Shown piece by piece: positions 1 through 8,220 of a DNA stretch of 64,000 nucleotides (within the stretch, counting starts at the first letter, position 1; every line of letters starts with the position of its first letter). The position numbers and the translations under genes were made by a program. The notes beneath the pieces are model-generated. The model did no database searches, had not been told where the DNA came from, and saw only the letters and a program-made list of their open reading frames with translations. The DNA comes from CAYOSU01 sp964406735 (lineage in GTDB: Bacteria; Bacillota; Clostridia; Christensenellales; CAMQZB01): positions 62,001 through 126,000 of the forward strand of contig CAYOSU010000002.1 of assembly GCA_964406735.1 (NCBI GenBank), in the 5' to 3' direction.

Positions 1-32
1 TGTCGGTTTTTGCGTAAAAACTTGCAATAAAA

Positions 33-56
33 AAAGCCCTTTTGAAAAAGGGCTTT
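33..56 (-). terminator. Rho-independent terminator
   Basis: An AAAGCCCTTTT / AAAAGGGCTTT hairpin is followed on the minus strand by a run of T. It would end leftward transcripts coming from the acetyltransferase gene, and possibly from guaBA. Confidence 0.75.
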
Positions 57-389
57 GTGTTTTGCTTGTAAAATTGCCGTAAAACGGTTTTTAGGCCGAA
101 ATCGGCTTATTTTTGAAGGTTTTAAGCAGTCTTGACTTCTTTTATTCCCACTCGCCGGGTAAAATCGGAATCTAAACTTTTTCGTTTAGATGATGTGGCT
201 CGTGGTGGTTTGAATTATACAGATTATCTTTTATTCTATGGTCTATCCGAGATTTTGCTATCAAAAATCCATCACCACCCGGCTATCAGCGGTCACGCTT
301 GATGGCATGGTATGGATGGCTTGTATGTATGATAGCATAGAGTATGTAAATAATCCAGAAGGAATCGGTATTGTCGAGAACTTTTTTGA
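57..389. other. Gene-free stretch with small inverted repeats and a guaA-like 3' end scrap
   Basis: I see no gene here. There is a small GCCGA/TCGGC hairpin (95-106) and a perfect 7-bp inverted repeat, TCTAAAC/GTTTAGA (171-177/184-190). At 142-153 lies TTATTCCCACTC, whose reverse complement ends a frame with Gly-Glu-Trp-Glu-stop, like the usual end of guaA (the intact copy here ends Ile-Glu-Phe-Glu). It matches 10 of 12 bases of the true guaA end at 884-895, in the same orientation. Confidence 0.4.
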
Positions 390-839
390 TTACAGATCGA
401 TCCAAATTCCTTCGTCTCTGATTTCGGCATTGGGAAGGCTTCGATAAAACCGCTGGGCATCCTCGTTGGAGGCAATCAGACCGATAAGGGTATCGATACC
501 ATGCTCTTTCAATTCTATGCGCAGGGCAGTCATTAGCCCCTGTGCAACACCCTGATGCCGGTAGCTTTTGATGACGCAGATCCAGTCAAGATACGCCTTT
601 ACGCTGCCGTCAAAGTGGCTGTGGATCATGGAGCAGTCGATTCGCCCCACCACCTTGCCATCCATATAGGCAAGCAGCGAAAGGGAGTTTGCAAAGGCAG
701 GATCTTCAAAGCTCTTTGTCACATCGGCTATGTACTTCTCGTCAATTTTCCAGCCCCAGAAGTCTTCCTCGGAGCGCAAATCATGCTCGAATTGAAGCAC
801 GTCCGGGATGCGCTCTTTGGTATATTGTTTGATCTCCAC
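390..839 (-). CDS. GNAT family N-acetyltransferase
   Basis: A 149-residue GCN5-related acetyltransferase. The acetyl-CoA binding segment is visible as YRHQGVAQGL (about residues 93-102), followed by a C-terminal FYRSLPNAE-type strand typical of the family. The start is taken as GTG at 839, because GGAGG sits 7 nt upstream; the in-frame TTG at 845 is too close to that site. The substrate cannot be read from sequence. The gene lies alone behind guaA, its codon choice looks more GC-rich than its neighbours (by-eye impression), and a scrap resembling a guaA 3' end lies beyond it. It may therefore have been acquired at the guaA 3' end. Enzyme class is fairly certain, role unknown. Confidence 0.85.
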   Translation of the reverse strand: MEIKQYTKERIPDVLQFEHDLRSEEDFWGWKIDEKYIADVTKSFEDPAFANSLSLLAYMDGKVVGRIDCSMIHSHFDGSVKAYLDWICVIKSYRHQGVAQGLMTALRIELKEHGIDTLIGLIASNEDAQRFYRSLPNAEIRDEGIWIDL

Positions 840-883
840 ACTCAAACCTCCACTGTAAAAATCGCCTTGAAAATAATTTTTCC

Positions 884-2413
884 TTATTCGAACTCTATAG
901 TTGCTGGCGGCTTGGAGGTTACGTCGTACATTACTCTGTTTACCCCCTTGACCTCGTTGACTATTCTGTTCGAGATCTCGTCCATTACGTCGTAAGGTAT
1001 TCTTGCCCAGCCTGCCGTCATACCGTCAACGGACGTTACGGCACGAAGTGCAACGGCGTAATCGTACGTTCTCTCGTCGCCCATAACGCCTACGCTACGC
1101 ATATTCGTCAAAGCGGCAAAGTACTGCCATATCTCGGTATTCAAGCCGTGCTTTGCTATCTCCTCACGGTAGATGTAATCCGCCTCACGGAGAATATCGA
1201 GCTTCTCTTTGGTGATATCGCCGATAACTCTTATCGCAAGACCGGGGCCCGGGAAGGGCTGTCTCATTACGATGTTTTCGGGAAGTCCGAGCTCAAAGCC
1301 TACACGCCTTACCTCGTCCTTGAAAAGCGACCTTAAAGGCTCTACGAGCTCCTTGAAGTCGATAACGTCGGGAAGTCCGCCTACGTTGTGGTGGCTCTTT
1401 ATCGTTGCGGAGGTCTTCGTTCCGCTCTCGACGACGTCGGGGTATATCGTGCCCTGTACGAGGTAATCGACCTTGCCGATCTTCTTTGCCTCTTCCTCGA
1501 ACACCTTGATAAACTCTGCGCCGATTATCTTACGCTTTTTCTCAGGCTCTTCTACGCCCTTCAAAAGTCCTAAAAATCTCTCGCTTGCGTCTACTGCGAT
1601 AAGGTTCATACCTTGCTCGTCACGGAAGGTCTTTACTACCTCTTCCGCTTCGTTCTTTCTGAGAAGTCCGTGGTCTACGAAAATGCAAGTAAGGTTATCG
1701 CCTGCTACCTTATGGATAAGGGTAGCCGCAACTGCGGAGTCTACACCGCCGGAAAGTGCGCAAAGCACCTTTTTGCCTTTAAGGTAGGAAAGTCTCTTTA
1801 CCTCATCCTCGACGAACGAGTTGCTCGTCCAGTCGCCGGTTGCTTTGCATATTTTTTTCAGGAAGTTATCGAGTATCTGCATACCTTTTTCGGAATGCAC
1901 TACCTCGGGATGGAACTGAACGCCGTAGATGCGTCTTTCGTCGTCCTCCATTGCCGCACACGGGCAAGTATCAGTCGTAGCCGTTACCTTGAAGCCCTTA
2001 GGAGGCTCGGAAACGTAGTTGGAATGGCTCATCCAAACGACGGAATCACCCTCTACGCCCTCGAAAAGGGTTGAGTTTGTGAAGTTACATACGCTCTTGC
2101 CGTACTCGCGAAGGTCGGCTTTTTCGACGTTGCCGCCGAAATCGTGCGCAAGGAGCTGTACGCCGTAGCAGATGCCTAAGATCGGCACGCCAAGCGAGTA
2201 TATCCTCTCGTCTACTCTCGGAGCGTCTTTCGCAAAAACGTCGTTTGGTCCGCCCGTGAAGATTATTCCGATAGGAGAAAGGGCTTTTATTCTTTCAAAG
2301 TCGGCATCGAAAGGCAAAAGCTCGGAATATACCGAGAGCTCTCTTACCCTTCTTGCAATTAATTGGTTGTACTGACCGCCGAAGTCAAGCACTACTACCT
2401 TCTGATGTTCCAT
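884..2413 (-). CDS. guaA: GMP synthase (glutamine-hydrolysing)
   Basis: Converts XMP to GMP using glutamine and ATP, the last step of de novo GMP synthesis in the cytoplasm. It has an N-terminal class I glutamine amidotransferase domain (GICYGVQLL carrying the nucleophile Cys, and the FHPEV histidine/glutamate segment near residue 168), then an ATP pyrophosphatase domain with the P-loop ALSGGVDSAV, and the C-terminal dimerisation domain with GDERTYDYAVALRAV. At 509 residues it is of normal length. It ends TSKPPATIEFE, a slight variant of the common TIEWE end. It starts at an ATG with AAGGAAG upstream and follows guaB by 12 bp, so the two form a guaBA operon. Confidence 0.98.
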   Translation of the reverse strand: MEHQKVVVLDFGGQYNQLIARRVRELSVYSELLPFDADFERIKALSPIGIIFTGGPNDVFAKDAPRVDERIYSLGVPILGICYGVQLLAHDFGGNVEKADLREYGKSVCNFTNSTLFEGVEGDSVVWMSHSNYVSEPPKGFKVTATTDTCPCAAMEDDERRIYGVQFHPEVVHSEKGMQILDNFLKKICKATGDWTSNSFVEDEVKRLSYLKGKKVLCALSGGVDSAVAATLIHKVAGDNLTCIFVDHGLLRKNEAEEVVKTFRDEQGMNLIAVDASERFLGLLKGVEEPEKKRKIIGAEFIKVFEEEAKKIGKVDYLVQGTIYPDVVESGTKTSATIKSHHNVGGLPDVIDFKELVEPLRSLFKDEVRRVGFELGLPENIVMRQPFPGPGLAIRVIGDITKEKLDILREADYIYREEIAKHGLNTEIWQYFAALTNMRSVGVMGDERTYDYAVALRAVTSVDGMTAGWARIPYDVMDEISNRIVNEVKGVNRVMYDVTSKPPATIEFE

Positions 2414-2425
2414 AAGTCTTCCTTT

Positions 2426-3880
2426 TTATTTAGATGAATAATTGGGTGCTTCTTTCGTTATCGTTATATCGTGAGGATGGTTCTCTACGAGCGACGCCCC
2501 CGTAATTCTCGTGAACTCCGCTTTCGTTCTCAGATCCTCGATAGTTCTCATTCCGCAATAACCCATACCAGATCTCAAGCCGCCGATCATCTGGAAGATT
2601 ATCTCGGAGAGCTTGCCTCTGTAAGGAACTCTTCCCTCTACTCCCTCGGGAACGAGCTTTTTCGCATCCTGCTGGAAGTATCTGTCCTTGCTGCCTGCAG
2701 CCATTGCCGCAAGAGATCCCATGCCTCTGTATGTCTTGAAGGATCTTCCCTGATATATCTCTATCTCGCCGGGAGATTCCTGAGTTCCCGCAAAGAGCGA
2801 GCCTATCATGACTGCGGACGCACCTGCGGCAATAGCCTTGGTGATGTCGCCAGAGTACTTGATTCCGCCGTCTGCTATTATGCGCTTGCCAAGCTTATCA
2901 GCTTCCTCTGCACAGTCGATGATTGCCGTTACCTGCGGAACGCCTACGCCCGATACGACTCTCGTCGTGCAGATAGAGCCGGGGCCTATACCGACTTTTA
3001 CTACGTCAGCGCCTGCCTCGAAAAGGTCTCTCGTTGCCGCCGCCGTCGCTACGTTACCTGCAATGATCGGAAGGTCGGGATATGCAGCTTTTATCTTCTT
3101 TACCGTTTCGATAACGCCCAAGCTATGTCCGTGAGCGGTATCTACGGAAATGATGTCTACCTTTGCCTCAACGAGTGCTTTTACTCTGTCGAGAACGTCC
3201 GTAGTTACGCCTACTGCCGCACCGACGAGAAGTCTACCCATCTTGTCCTTTGCGGAATTGGGGTACTGAATGGCTTTTTCGATGTCCTTTATCGTGATAA
3301 GTCCCTTTAAGACGTTGTTTTCGTCTACTATGGGAAGCTTTTCTATCCTATGCGCACCGAGTATCTTCTGAGCCTCAGCCAAGCTCGTGCCGACGGGAGC
3401 TGTTACCAGGTTTTCCTTGGTCATTACGTTCTCGATAGGCTGTTCAAAATCGGTCTCGAAGCGAAGGTCTCTGTTCGTAAGTATTCCAACGAGCTTTCTG
3501 TCGCTATCTACGATAGGAACGCCGCTAATTTTATATCTCGACATCAATGCCAAGGCGTCGGATACGAGGTTTTCTGGATGGAGATAGAACGGATCGGTGA
3601 TTACGCCGTGCTCGCTCCTCTTTACCTTATCGACCTGCGATGCCTGCTCCTCGATAGACATGTTCTTGTGGATTATTCCTAAGCCTCCCTCTCTTGCCAT
3701 TGCGATGGCGAGGCTGCACTCCGTTACGGTGTCCATAGACGCCGAAAGGAGAGGGATGTTGAGCTTTATTCCGTCGCAAAGCTCTGTTTCTGTGTTGACC
3801 TTGTTGGGTGTTACGTCGCTTTTCTGCGGTATGAGCAACACGTCGTCAAATGTCAATGCTTCTTTTGTGATCTTAGCCAT
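2426..3880 (-). CDS. guaB: IMP dehydrogenase
   Basis: Oxidises IMP to XMP with NAD+, the rate-limiting step toward guanine nucleotides. The 484-residue protein has the TIM-barrel split by a pair of CBS domains (about residues 95-210, e.g. ISGVPIVDSDRKLVGILTNRDLRF region), the catalytic loop GPGSICTTRVVSGVGVPQ with the active-site Cys, and the flap RGMGSL segment. Start ATG is preceded by AGGAGG. It is first in the guaBA operon. I looked for a guanine or PRPP riboswitch in the 115-bp leader region and saw no recognisable core. Confidence 0.98.
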   Translation of the reverse strand: MAKITKEALTFDDVLLIPQKSDVTPNKVNTETELCDGIKLNIPLLSASMDTVTECSLAIAMAREGGLGIIHKNMSIEEQASQVDKVKRSEHGVITDPFYLHPENLVSDALALMSRYKISGVPIVDSDRKLVGILTNRDLRFETDFEQPIENVMTKENLVTAPVGTSLAEAQKILGAHRIEKLPIVDENNVLKGLITIKDIEKAIQYPNSAKDKMGRLLVGAAVGVTTDVLDRVKALVEAKVDIISVDTAHGHSLGVIETVKKIKAAYPDLPIIAGNVATAAATRDLFEAGADVVKVGIGPGSICTTRVVSGVGVPQVTAIIDCAEEADKLGKRIIADGGIKYSGDITKAIAAGASAVMIGSLFAGTQESPGEIEIYQGRSFKTYRGMGSLAAMAAGSKDRYFQQDAKKLVPEGVEGRVPYRGKLSEIIFQMIGGLRSGMGYCGMRTIEDLRTKAEFTRITGASLVENHPHDITITKEAPNYSSK

Positions 3881-3955
3881 AGTTTCCTCCTATTCTTTTT
3901 TTATGATGATAAAATTTTAAGCAAAATAATTAAAAGTCCGTTTTGGTTAAAAAAA

Positions 3956-3981
3956 ACGGGTCTTTAGTAACTAAAAACCGT
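3956..3981 (-). terminator. Terminator of the 3995-5392 pair
   Basis: An imperfect hairpin (ACGGGTCTTTAG / CTAAAAACCGT, one bulge and one mismatch) is followed on the minus strand by an uninterrupted T-run. It separates the two envelope genes from guaB. Confidence 0.65.
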
Positions 3982-3994
3982 GTTTTTCTAATCT

Positions 3995-4666
3995 TTACGC
4001 ACCGTAGCGTGTTTGCCAAACAGCCTTTTCTTCAAGTCCGTATTTTTCGCAGACGGCATACGCATCGGCAATTACTACGGAAGTATCCGTTTCCCCCGAC
4101 AGCGCTTTGATGTAGTATCTTTCCAAAGCGTGGACTATCTTTTCTGCGTCGGCAATACTCATCTTCTTCGAGCAATTCGATATATGATAAACGAATATCG
4201 AGAAGGGTGAAAGCATATCGTATTCGTCGGTCTCTTTTTCCAAGAACTCCAACGCCTCGTCAATGCCTTTTTCACTCAAAAGACCGACGGAGTAGTAACC
4301 CTTGACGTAAGAGCTTATATCGCTGTCAAAAAGGGTCAGCGGCGTTTTTTTCTTGAATGCGCAGTAGTCGTCGAAGTATTTATGCTCGATGAACTCCTTG
4401 CCGTAAACATACAAAAGCTTTTCATCGGAAAGCTCGACTACCCTATCAAACAGCGTCGAAAGGTCGTTTATGTCGTGAGTTCTTCTGTATTGAGTTTCCA
4501 TAAGATCGCACGCCGTTCGCTTCATGCCCATTTCGTAGGTTATATCGGACGCTTTTTTAGGGAAAACAAGAACGTACATTGCCGCAAGTACGACAAAAAC
4601 AGCAAGCGTTACCGCTACTGTTCTTATCGCCGTATTCTTGATATATTGTTTCGTTTCTTTATCCAT
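3995..4666 (-). CDS. Uncharacterised single-pass membrane protein
   Basis: A 223-residue protein I do not recognise. It begins MDKETKQYIKNTAIRT, followed by one transmembrane helix (about residues 13-35, TVAVTLAVFVVLAAMYVLVF), and the remainder looks like an all-helical, possibly TPR/Sel1-like, extracytoplasmic domain (many alternating charged and aromatic helices). The start at 4666 was chosen because a GGAAAG element precedes it; the upstream ATGs lack one. It lies 75 bp downstream of a lipoprotein gene on the same strand and shares its terminator. Its function is unknown. Confidence 0.65.
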   Translation of the reverse strand: MDKETKQYIKNTAIRTVAVTLAVFVVLAAMYVLVFPKKASDITYEMGMKRTACDLMETQYRRTHDINDLSTLFDRVVELSDEKLLYVYGKEFIEHKYFDDYCAFKKKTPLTLFDSDISSYVKGYYSVGLLSEKGIDEALEFLEKETDEYDMLSPFSIFVYHISNCSKKMSIADAEKIVHALERYYIKALSGETDTSVVIADAYAVCEKYGLEEKAVWQTRYGA

Positions 4667-4741
4667 AACACTTTCCGACTCAATTTGTTCCATTGTATCA
4701 CAAAGCGTTATTATTTGCAACTAAAAAGCCCTATTTCTTCG

Positions 4742-5392
4742 CTACGTTCTTTTGGCAATTAACTTTGAAGTTATCGGGTCGATAAGGCAGGCACACATAC
4801 TCTCGCCGTCCATAAAGGCAACGTACCAGTAATATTTGAAGCTTCCCTTCTCGCCCTCGATGACTTTTATATGTACCTCGTAGCCGTCGGGAAAGCGTGA
4901 TATCGGGTCTTTCAGCTCGTTTTCGGCTATCTCACGGGCTTTTTTGTAGTCGATAAAGTCGTCCGTTACGCTTGAAAGCTTTATCTCCTCCGTTTTGCCG
5001 TTGCTTGTAAGCTTCAACGTATAGTCGCCGTCAAGGTCTGTTGCTTTCAACGTCGTTACGAACCGTCCGCCGACGATCTCTTTGGTCATATCGCCGCTGA
5101 ATTCCTCTTCGTTTATGCCGATATGGTAGGAAATATCCTCGATGTCGCCGTTTTTGGCAAGTATCTTTATCTTGACGTAGTCGTTCAGCTTGCCTGCGCT
5201 TCCGTCGATGACCAAGGGTGTTTCCTTTTTGCCGCCGTACATCTCTACAAAATAGCTATCGGAGTTGCCAACGTAGTAGTAATTGCGAAGCTCGGAAACG
5301 TTTTCTAACGTCTTGGCGTCGTCGATATAATCGCAGGAAGCAAGAGCGCATAATAAAAGTATAGCAAGAAGTATTGAAAGTATCTTTCTCAA
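4742..5392 (-). CDS. Lipoprotein with PepSY-like C-terminal region
   Basis: A 216-residue predicted lipoprotein. The signal peptide ends in the lipobox LASC (Cys at about residue 20). The last 70 residues (DYKKAREIAENELKD... WYVAFMDG...CLIDPITSKLIAKR) resemble a PepSY or similar cystatin-like fold, where a helix is followed by strands ending in a D-P-x-T-G/S turn. The start is TTG at 5392, with GAGGT about 9 nt upstream; no ATG fits the signal peptide. Probably co-transcribed with the membrane protein at 3995-4666. The role is unknown; PepSY-like proteins often modulate envelope proteases. Confidence 0.7.
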   Translation of the reverse strand: MRKILSILLAILLLCALASCDYIDDAKTLENVSELRNYYYVGNSDSYFVEMYGGKKETPLVIDGSAGKLNDYVKIKILAKNGDIEDISYHIGINEEEFSGDMTKEIVGGRFVTTLKATDLDGDYTLKLTSNGKTEEIKLSSVTDDFIDYKKAREIAENELKDPISRFPDGYEVHIKVIEGEKGSFKYYWYVAFMDGESMCACLIDPITSKLIAKRT

Positions 5393-5451
5393 AGCAGTTA
5401 CCTCGAATTTTTTCTTGCTATACCTTATGCAAAGTCTATTTTATTTATTAC

Positions 5452-7290
5452 TTATTTGCCGCTTCTCATAGCACGGAGCGAATTGCAGACCGCAAGAAGC
5501 GCTACGCCTACGTCTGCAAATACCGCTATCCACATATTGGCAAGTCCAAAGGACACCAGCACGAGTACGGATATTTTGATAAGAAGCGAAAGATAGATAT
5601 TCTCGTTCGCTATCCTAATAGTCTTTTTGGCTATTTTGCGTATCTTGGTAAGTCCGTCTAAGTTATCTCGCATGAGCACTACGTCCGCCGCCTCTATTGC
5701 AGAGTCGCTTCCTATGCCGCCCATCGATACGCCAACGTCGCTTCGCATAAGAACGGGAGCGTCGTTTATTCCGTCGCCTACGAACGCCGTTACGCCGCTA
5801 TTTTGCGACATTATTTTTTCAAGCTCCGTTACCTTATCGGCAGGGAGAAGCTCGGCGTGATAGTCCGAAATTCCGACTTTTTTTGCTATATCGCCTGCGA
5901 CCGCTTCGTTATCGCCGGTCAGCATAACGGTCTTTATACCTAAGCTATTAAGCTCCTTTACAGTCGATATCGCCTCGTCTTTTATCTTATCTGCGATGAC
6001 GATGCTACCGACGAATTTTCCGTTTCTGGCAACGTATACTACCGTGCCGACTGAGTTATTCTCTTTGAACTCGACGGAGTTTTCCGCCATCAGCTTGTCG
6101 TTGCCGACTAAAATGACGTCAGCGCCCTTTTTAGCGCAAATTCCCTTGCCTGATATCTCCTCTATCACGTCGCAAGAGTCTACCTCGCCGCACTTTTCAA
6201 GTATCGACTTGGCTATCGGGTGGTTCGAGCCTTTTTCCGCCATTGCGGCAACCGTTATCACCTCGTCCGCATTCTCGCTTGGGTATACGTCAACGACCTC
6301 GAATGAGCCTTTGGTTATCGTTCCCGTTTTATCGAATACTACGGTATCAAGCTTTGTTAAAAGCTCTAAATAATTGCCGCCTTTGACGAGTATGCCGTAT
6401 CTCGACGCACCGCCTATACCGCCGAAAAACGCCATAGGAACGGAGATAACAAGCGCACAGGGGCAGCTTACTACCAAAAACGACAGCGCCCTATATCCCC
6501 AGGTTGCGAAGTCTTTTGTTATTATCGAGGGAACGACGGCAAGTACGAGTGCAAGTGCGCACACTATCGGGGTATATACCTTGGCAAACTTGGTTATGAA
6601 ATTCTCCGACTTCGCCTTTTTGCCCGAGACATTCTCTACTAAGTCGAGTATCTTGCTGACTGTCGAGTCGAAGTACTCTTTTTCGACAACGAGCTTTATT
6701 ACCGCACCGTCGTTGATGCTACCGCTGAGTACGTTATCGCCGACAACCACCTTTTTGAGGGCAGATTCGCCTGTTAATGCCCTCATATCAAGCTCGGTCG
6801 AGCCTTCTGTCACTCTGCCGTCAACGGGGATCTTTTCGCCTTTTTTGACGATTATTTCGTCCCCTATCATCAAGTCCTCGGGGGCGCAGTCTATCTCCTT
6901 GCCGTCAACCAATTTGCACGCTTTGTCGGGGCGTATGTCCATAAGGCTTGCGATAGACTTCCTTGACTTGCCGACGGCGTAGCTTTGGAAATATTCGCCC
7001 ACCTGATAGAACAGCATGACGGCGCAGGACTCTGCGTACTCGCCGACCGCAAACGCACCGACGGATGCTACGAGCATCAGAAAATTCTCGTCGAATATCT
7101 CGCCGCGGCGGATGTTCCTGAAGGCTTTGACTATTACCTCTATACCGACTATAAGATACGCCGCAAGGTACAGTGCGATGATGAGTATGAGCTTTACCGT
7201 TTCATTCGGAATTGGTATCAGCTTTTCCGTTATAAGGGCGACTGCAAATACAGCCGCCGAAATAATTATCTTTTTGAGTTCCTTGGTCAT
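5452..7290 (-). CDS. Heavy-metal-translocating P1B-type ATPase (Zn/Cd type)
   Basis: A 612-residue metal efflux pump. It shows the actuator TGES motif (173-176), the membrane metal site C276-P277-C278, the phosphorylated Asp320 in DKTGT, the HP dipeptide in SNHPIA, and GDGINDAP in the hinge. The CPC motif plus the hydrophobic C-terminal helices fit the Zn2+/Cd2+/Pb2+ group (ZntA/CadA), but the exact metal is inferred. It lacks the N-terminal metal-binding domain found in most relatives; that function is carried by the separate HMA protein encoded just upstream. It is last in an ArsR-HMA-ATPase operon. Confidence 0.95.
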   Translation of the reverse strand: MTKELKKIIISAAVFAVALITEKLIPIPNETVKLILIIALYLAAYLIVGIEVIVKAFRNIRRGEIFDENFLMLVASVGAFAVGEYAESCAVMLFYQVGEYFQSYAVGKSRKSIASLMDIRPDKACKLVDGKEIDCAPEDLMIGDEIIVKKGEKIPVDGRVTEGSTELDMRALTGESALKKVVVGDNVLSGSINDGAVIKLVVEKEYFDSTVSKILDLVENVSGKKAKSENFITKFAKVYTPIVCALALVLAVVPSIITKDFATWGYRALSFLVVSCPCALVISVPMAFFGGIGGASRYGILVKGGNYLELLTKLDTVVFDKTGTITKGSFEVVDVYPSENADEVITVAAMAEKGSNHPIAKSILEKCGEVDSCDVIEEISGKGICAKKGADVILVGNDKLMAENSVEFKENNSVGTVVYVARNGKFVGSIVIADKIKDEAISTVKELNSLGIKTVMLTGDNEAVAGDIAKKVGISDYHAELLPADKVTELEKIMSQNSGVTAFVGDGINDAPVLMRSDVGVSMGGIGSDSAIEAADVVLMRDNLDGLTKIRKIAKKTIRIANENIYLSLLIKISVLVLVSFGLANMWIAVFADVGVALLAVCNSLRAMRSGK

Positions 7291-7323
7291 AAATATTCCC
7301 TTTTTGCCGTTAAGGCAATTTTC

Positions 7324-7545
7324 TTAAAGACCTATTATTGTGCAGTCGGGCTCTACCCTCTTTGCTTCCGAAACGAGCTTCTCTTTTATCGTTTCCCACT
7401 TCGTTTCGTCGAAATCTATCGACATTCTCTGTGCGACGAAGTTGAGACTTACCTCGTTTACGCCGTCTATCTTTGCGATATTAGCCTCTATCTTGCTTGC
7501 GCATACGGGGCAGTCGATGTCTTTTATTCTTAAAGTTTTTCTCAT
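7324..7545 (-). CDS. Stand-alone heavy-metal-associated (HMA) domain protein
   Basis: A 73-residue soluble ferredoxin-like HMA domain. The metal-binding loop is DIDCPVCASKIE (C-x-x-C at residues 11 and 14), within the beta-alpha-beta fold pattern of copper chaperones and the N-terminal domains of P1B ATPases. The start at 7545 was chosen because GGAGG lies about 10 nt upstream. It sits between the repressor and the ATPase and probably delivers metal to, or regulates, the pump, replacing the missing ATPase N-terminal domain. CPVC rather than the usual MxCxxC copper motif agrees with zinc or cadmium. Confidence 0.85.
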   Translation of the reverse strand: MRKTLRIKDIDCPVCASKIEANIAKIDGVNEVSLNFVAQRMSIDFDETKWETIKEKLVSEAKRVEPDCTIIGL

Positions 7546-7549
7546 TGTT

Positions 7550-7930
7550 TTATTCCTCCACGTGTTCAAGTGCTAACTTGTATATTTTGATTATGTGATC
7601 GTCTGCAAGGGAGTAAAACAGTTCCTTGCCCTCGCGGCGATATTTGACTAACTTACTCGTCCTGAGTACCCTGAGCTGGTGGGATACGGCGGACTTTGTC
7701 ATATTGAGAAGCTTGGCTATGTCGCAAACGCAAAGCTCTGCCGAAAACAGCGCAGATATTATCCTCGTTCGGGTGCTATCGCCGAATACCTTGAATAGCT
7801 CGGCAACGTCGTAAAGCGCATCCTCCGACGGCATTCCGTCTATTGCTTTGCCGACAGCCTCTCCGTGCACGTGCTCGCACTCGCATTCGTACGCTTCATC
7901 CTGAAGTATCATTTCGTCCGTATCGGTCAT
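7550..7930 (-). CDS. ArsR/SmtB-family metal-sensing repressor
   Basis: A 126-residue winged-helix repressor. The ELCVCDIAKLL segment (about residues 65-75) carries the CxC metal site of the CadC/ArsR alpha3 helix, and the recognition helix is MTKSAVSHQLRVLR. The N-terminal tail has an unusual cluster of Cys, His and Glu (YECECEHVHGE, about residues 14-24), which could supply extra metal ligands, as the N-terminus does in CadC. Start at 7930 is set by AGGAGAGAG. A palindromic operator lies just downstream of the promoter -10, so the gene should repress its own operon until metal binds. Confidence 0.92.
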   Translation of the reverse strand: MTDTDEMILQDEAYECECEHVHGEAVGKAIDGMPSEDALYDVAELFKVFGDSTRTRIISALFSAELCVCDIAKLLNMTKSAVSHQLRVLRTSKLVKYRREGKELFYSLADDHIIKIYKLALEHVEE

Positions 7931-7958
7931 ATCTCTCTCCTTTTGTTTTTTGCAAACA

Positions 7959-7976
7959 GTTGAATAATTGTTCAAC
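7959..7976 (-). promoter_or_regulatory. ArsR-type operator
   Basis: GTTGAATAATTGTTCAAC is a near-perfect palindrome (6-bp arms, AATT centre) lying between the -10 and the start of the repressor gene. It has the form of an SmtB/ArsR operator. Confidence 0.8.
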
Positions 7977-7983
7977 CGTTTTT

Positions 7984-8012
7984 AGTATACGCATTATTAT
8001 ACCCTTTGTCAA
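7984..8012 (-). promoter_or_regulatory. Promoter of the metal-efflux operon
   Basis: On the minus strand, TTGACA (8007-8012), a 17-bp spacer and TATACT (7984-7989) form a near-consensus sigma-A promoter. The operator overlaps the expected transcription start, which explains repression by the ArsR protein. Confidence 0.85.
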
Positions 8013-8140
8013 CGGTTTTCAGGCTAAAAATTAAAAAAATCCGAAAAAAGTTCAAGGTCGTTTTAAGAATACATGCGTTATCGTCTGCAAAACGCAAGTA
8101 AAAATGTAGTTGCAAAATATAAAGAATTTTTTAGAACGAT

Positions 8141-8168
8141 AAAAGGAGCAACCGAAATTGCTCCTTTT
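8141..8168 (-). terminator. Terminator of the LacI/sulfatase operon
   Basis: AAAAGGAGCAA / TTGCTCCTTTT hairpin with a 6-nt loop, about 50 bp past the ATPase stop codon. It is nearly symmetric and may act in both directions. Confidence 0.8.
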
Positions 8169-8220
8169 ACCTTGAAGATCGGAAATCTTCTTACTACTAT
8201 TATAACTTAAGTAGACTGCA

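Noticed and set aside
2471..3310. 279-codon open frame antisense to guaB
   Set aside because: Shadow of guaB: no family similarity, odd composition rich in Arg, Cys and Tyr, no ribosome binding site.
3881..3955. Possible purine riboswitch before guaB
   Set aside because: Short AT-rich leader without the paired-loop core of guanine or PRPP riboswitches.
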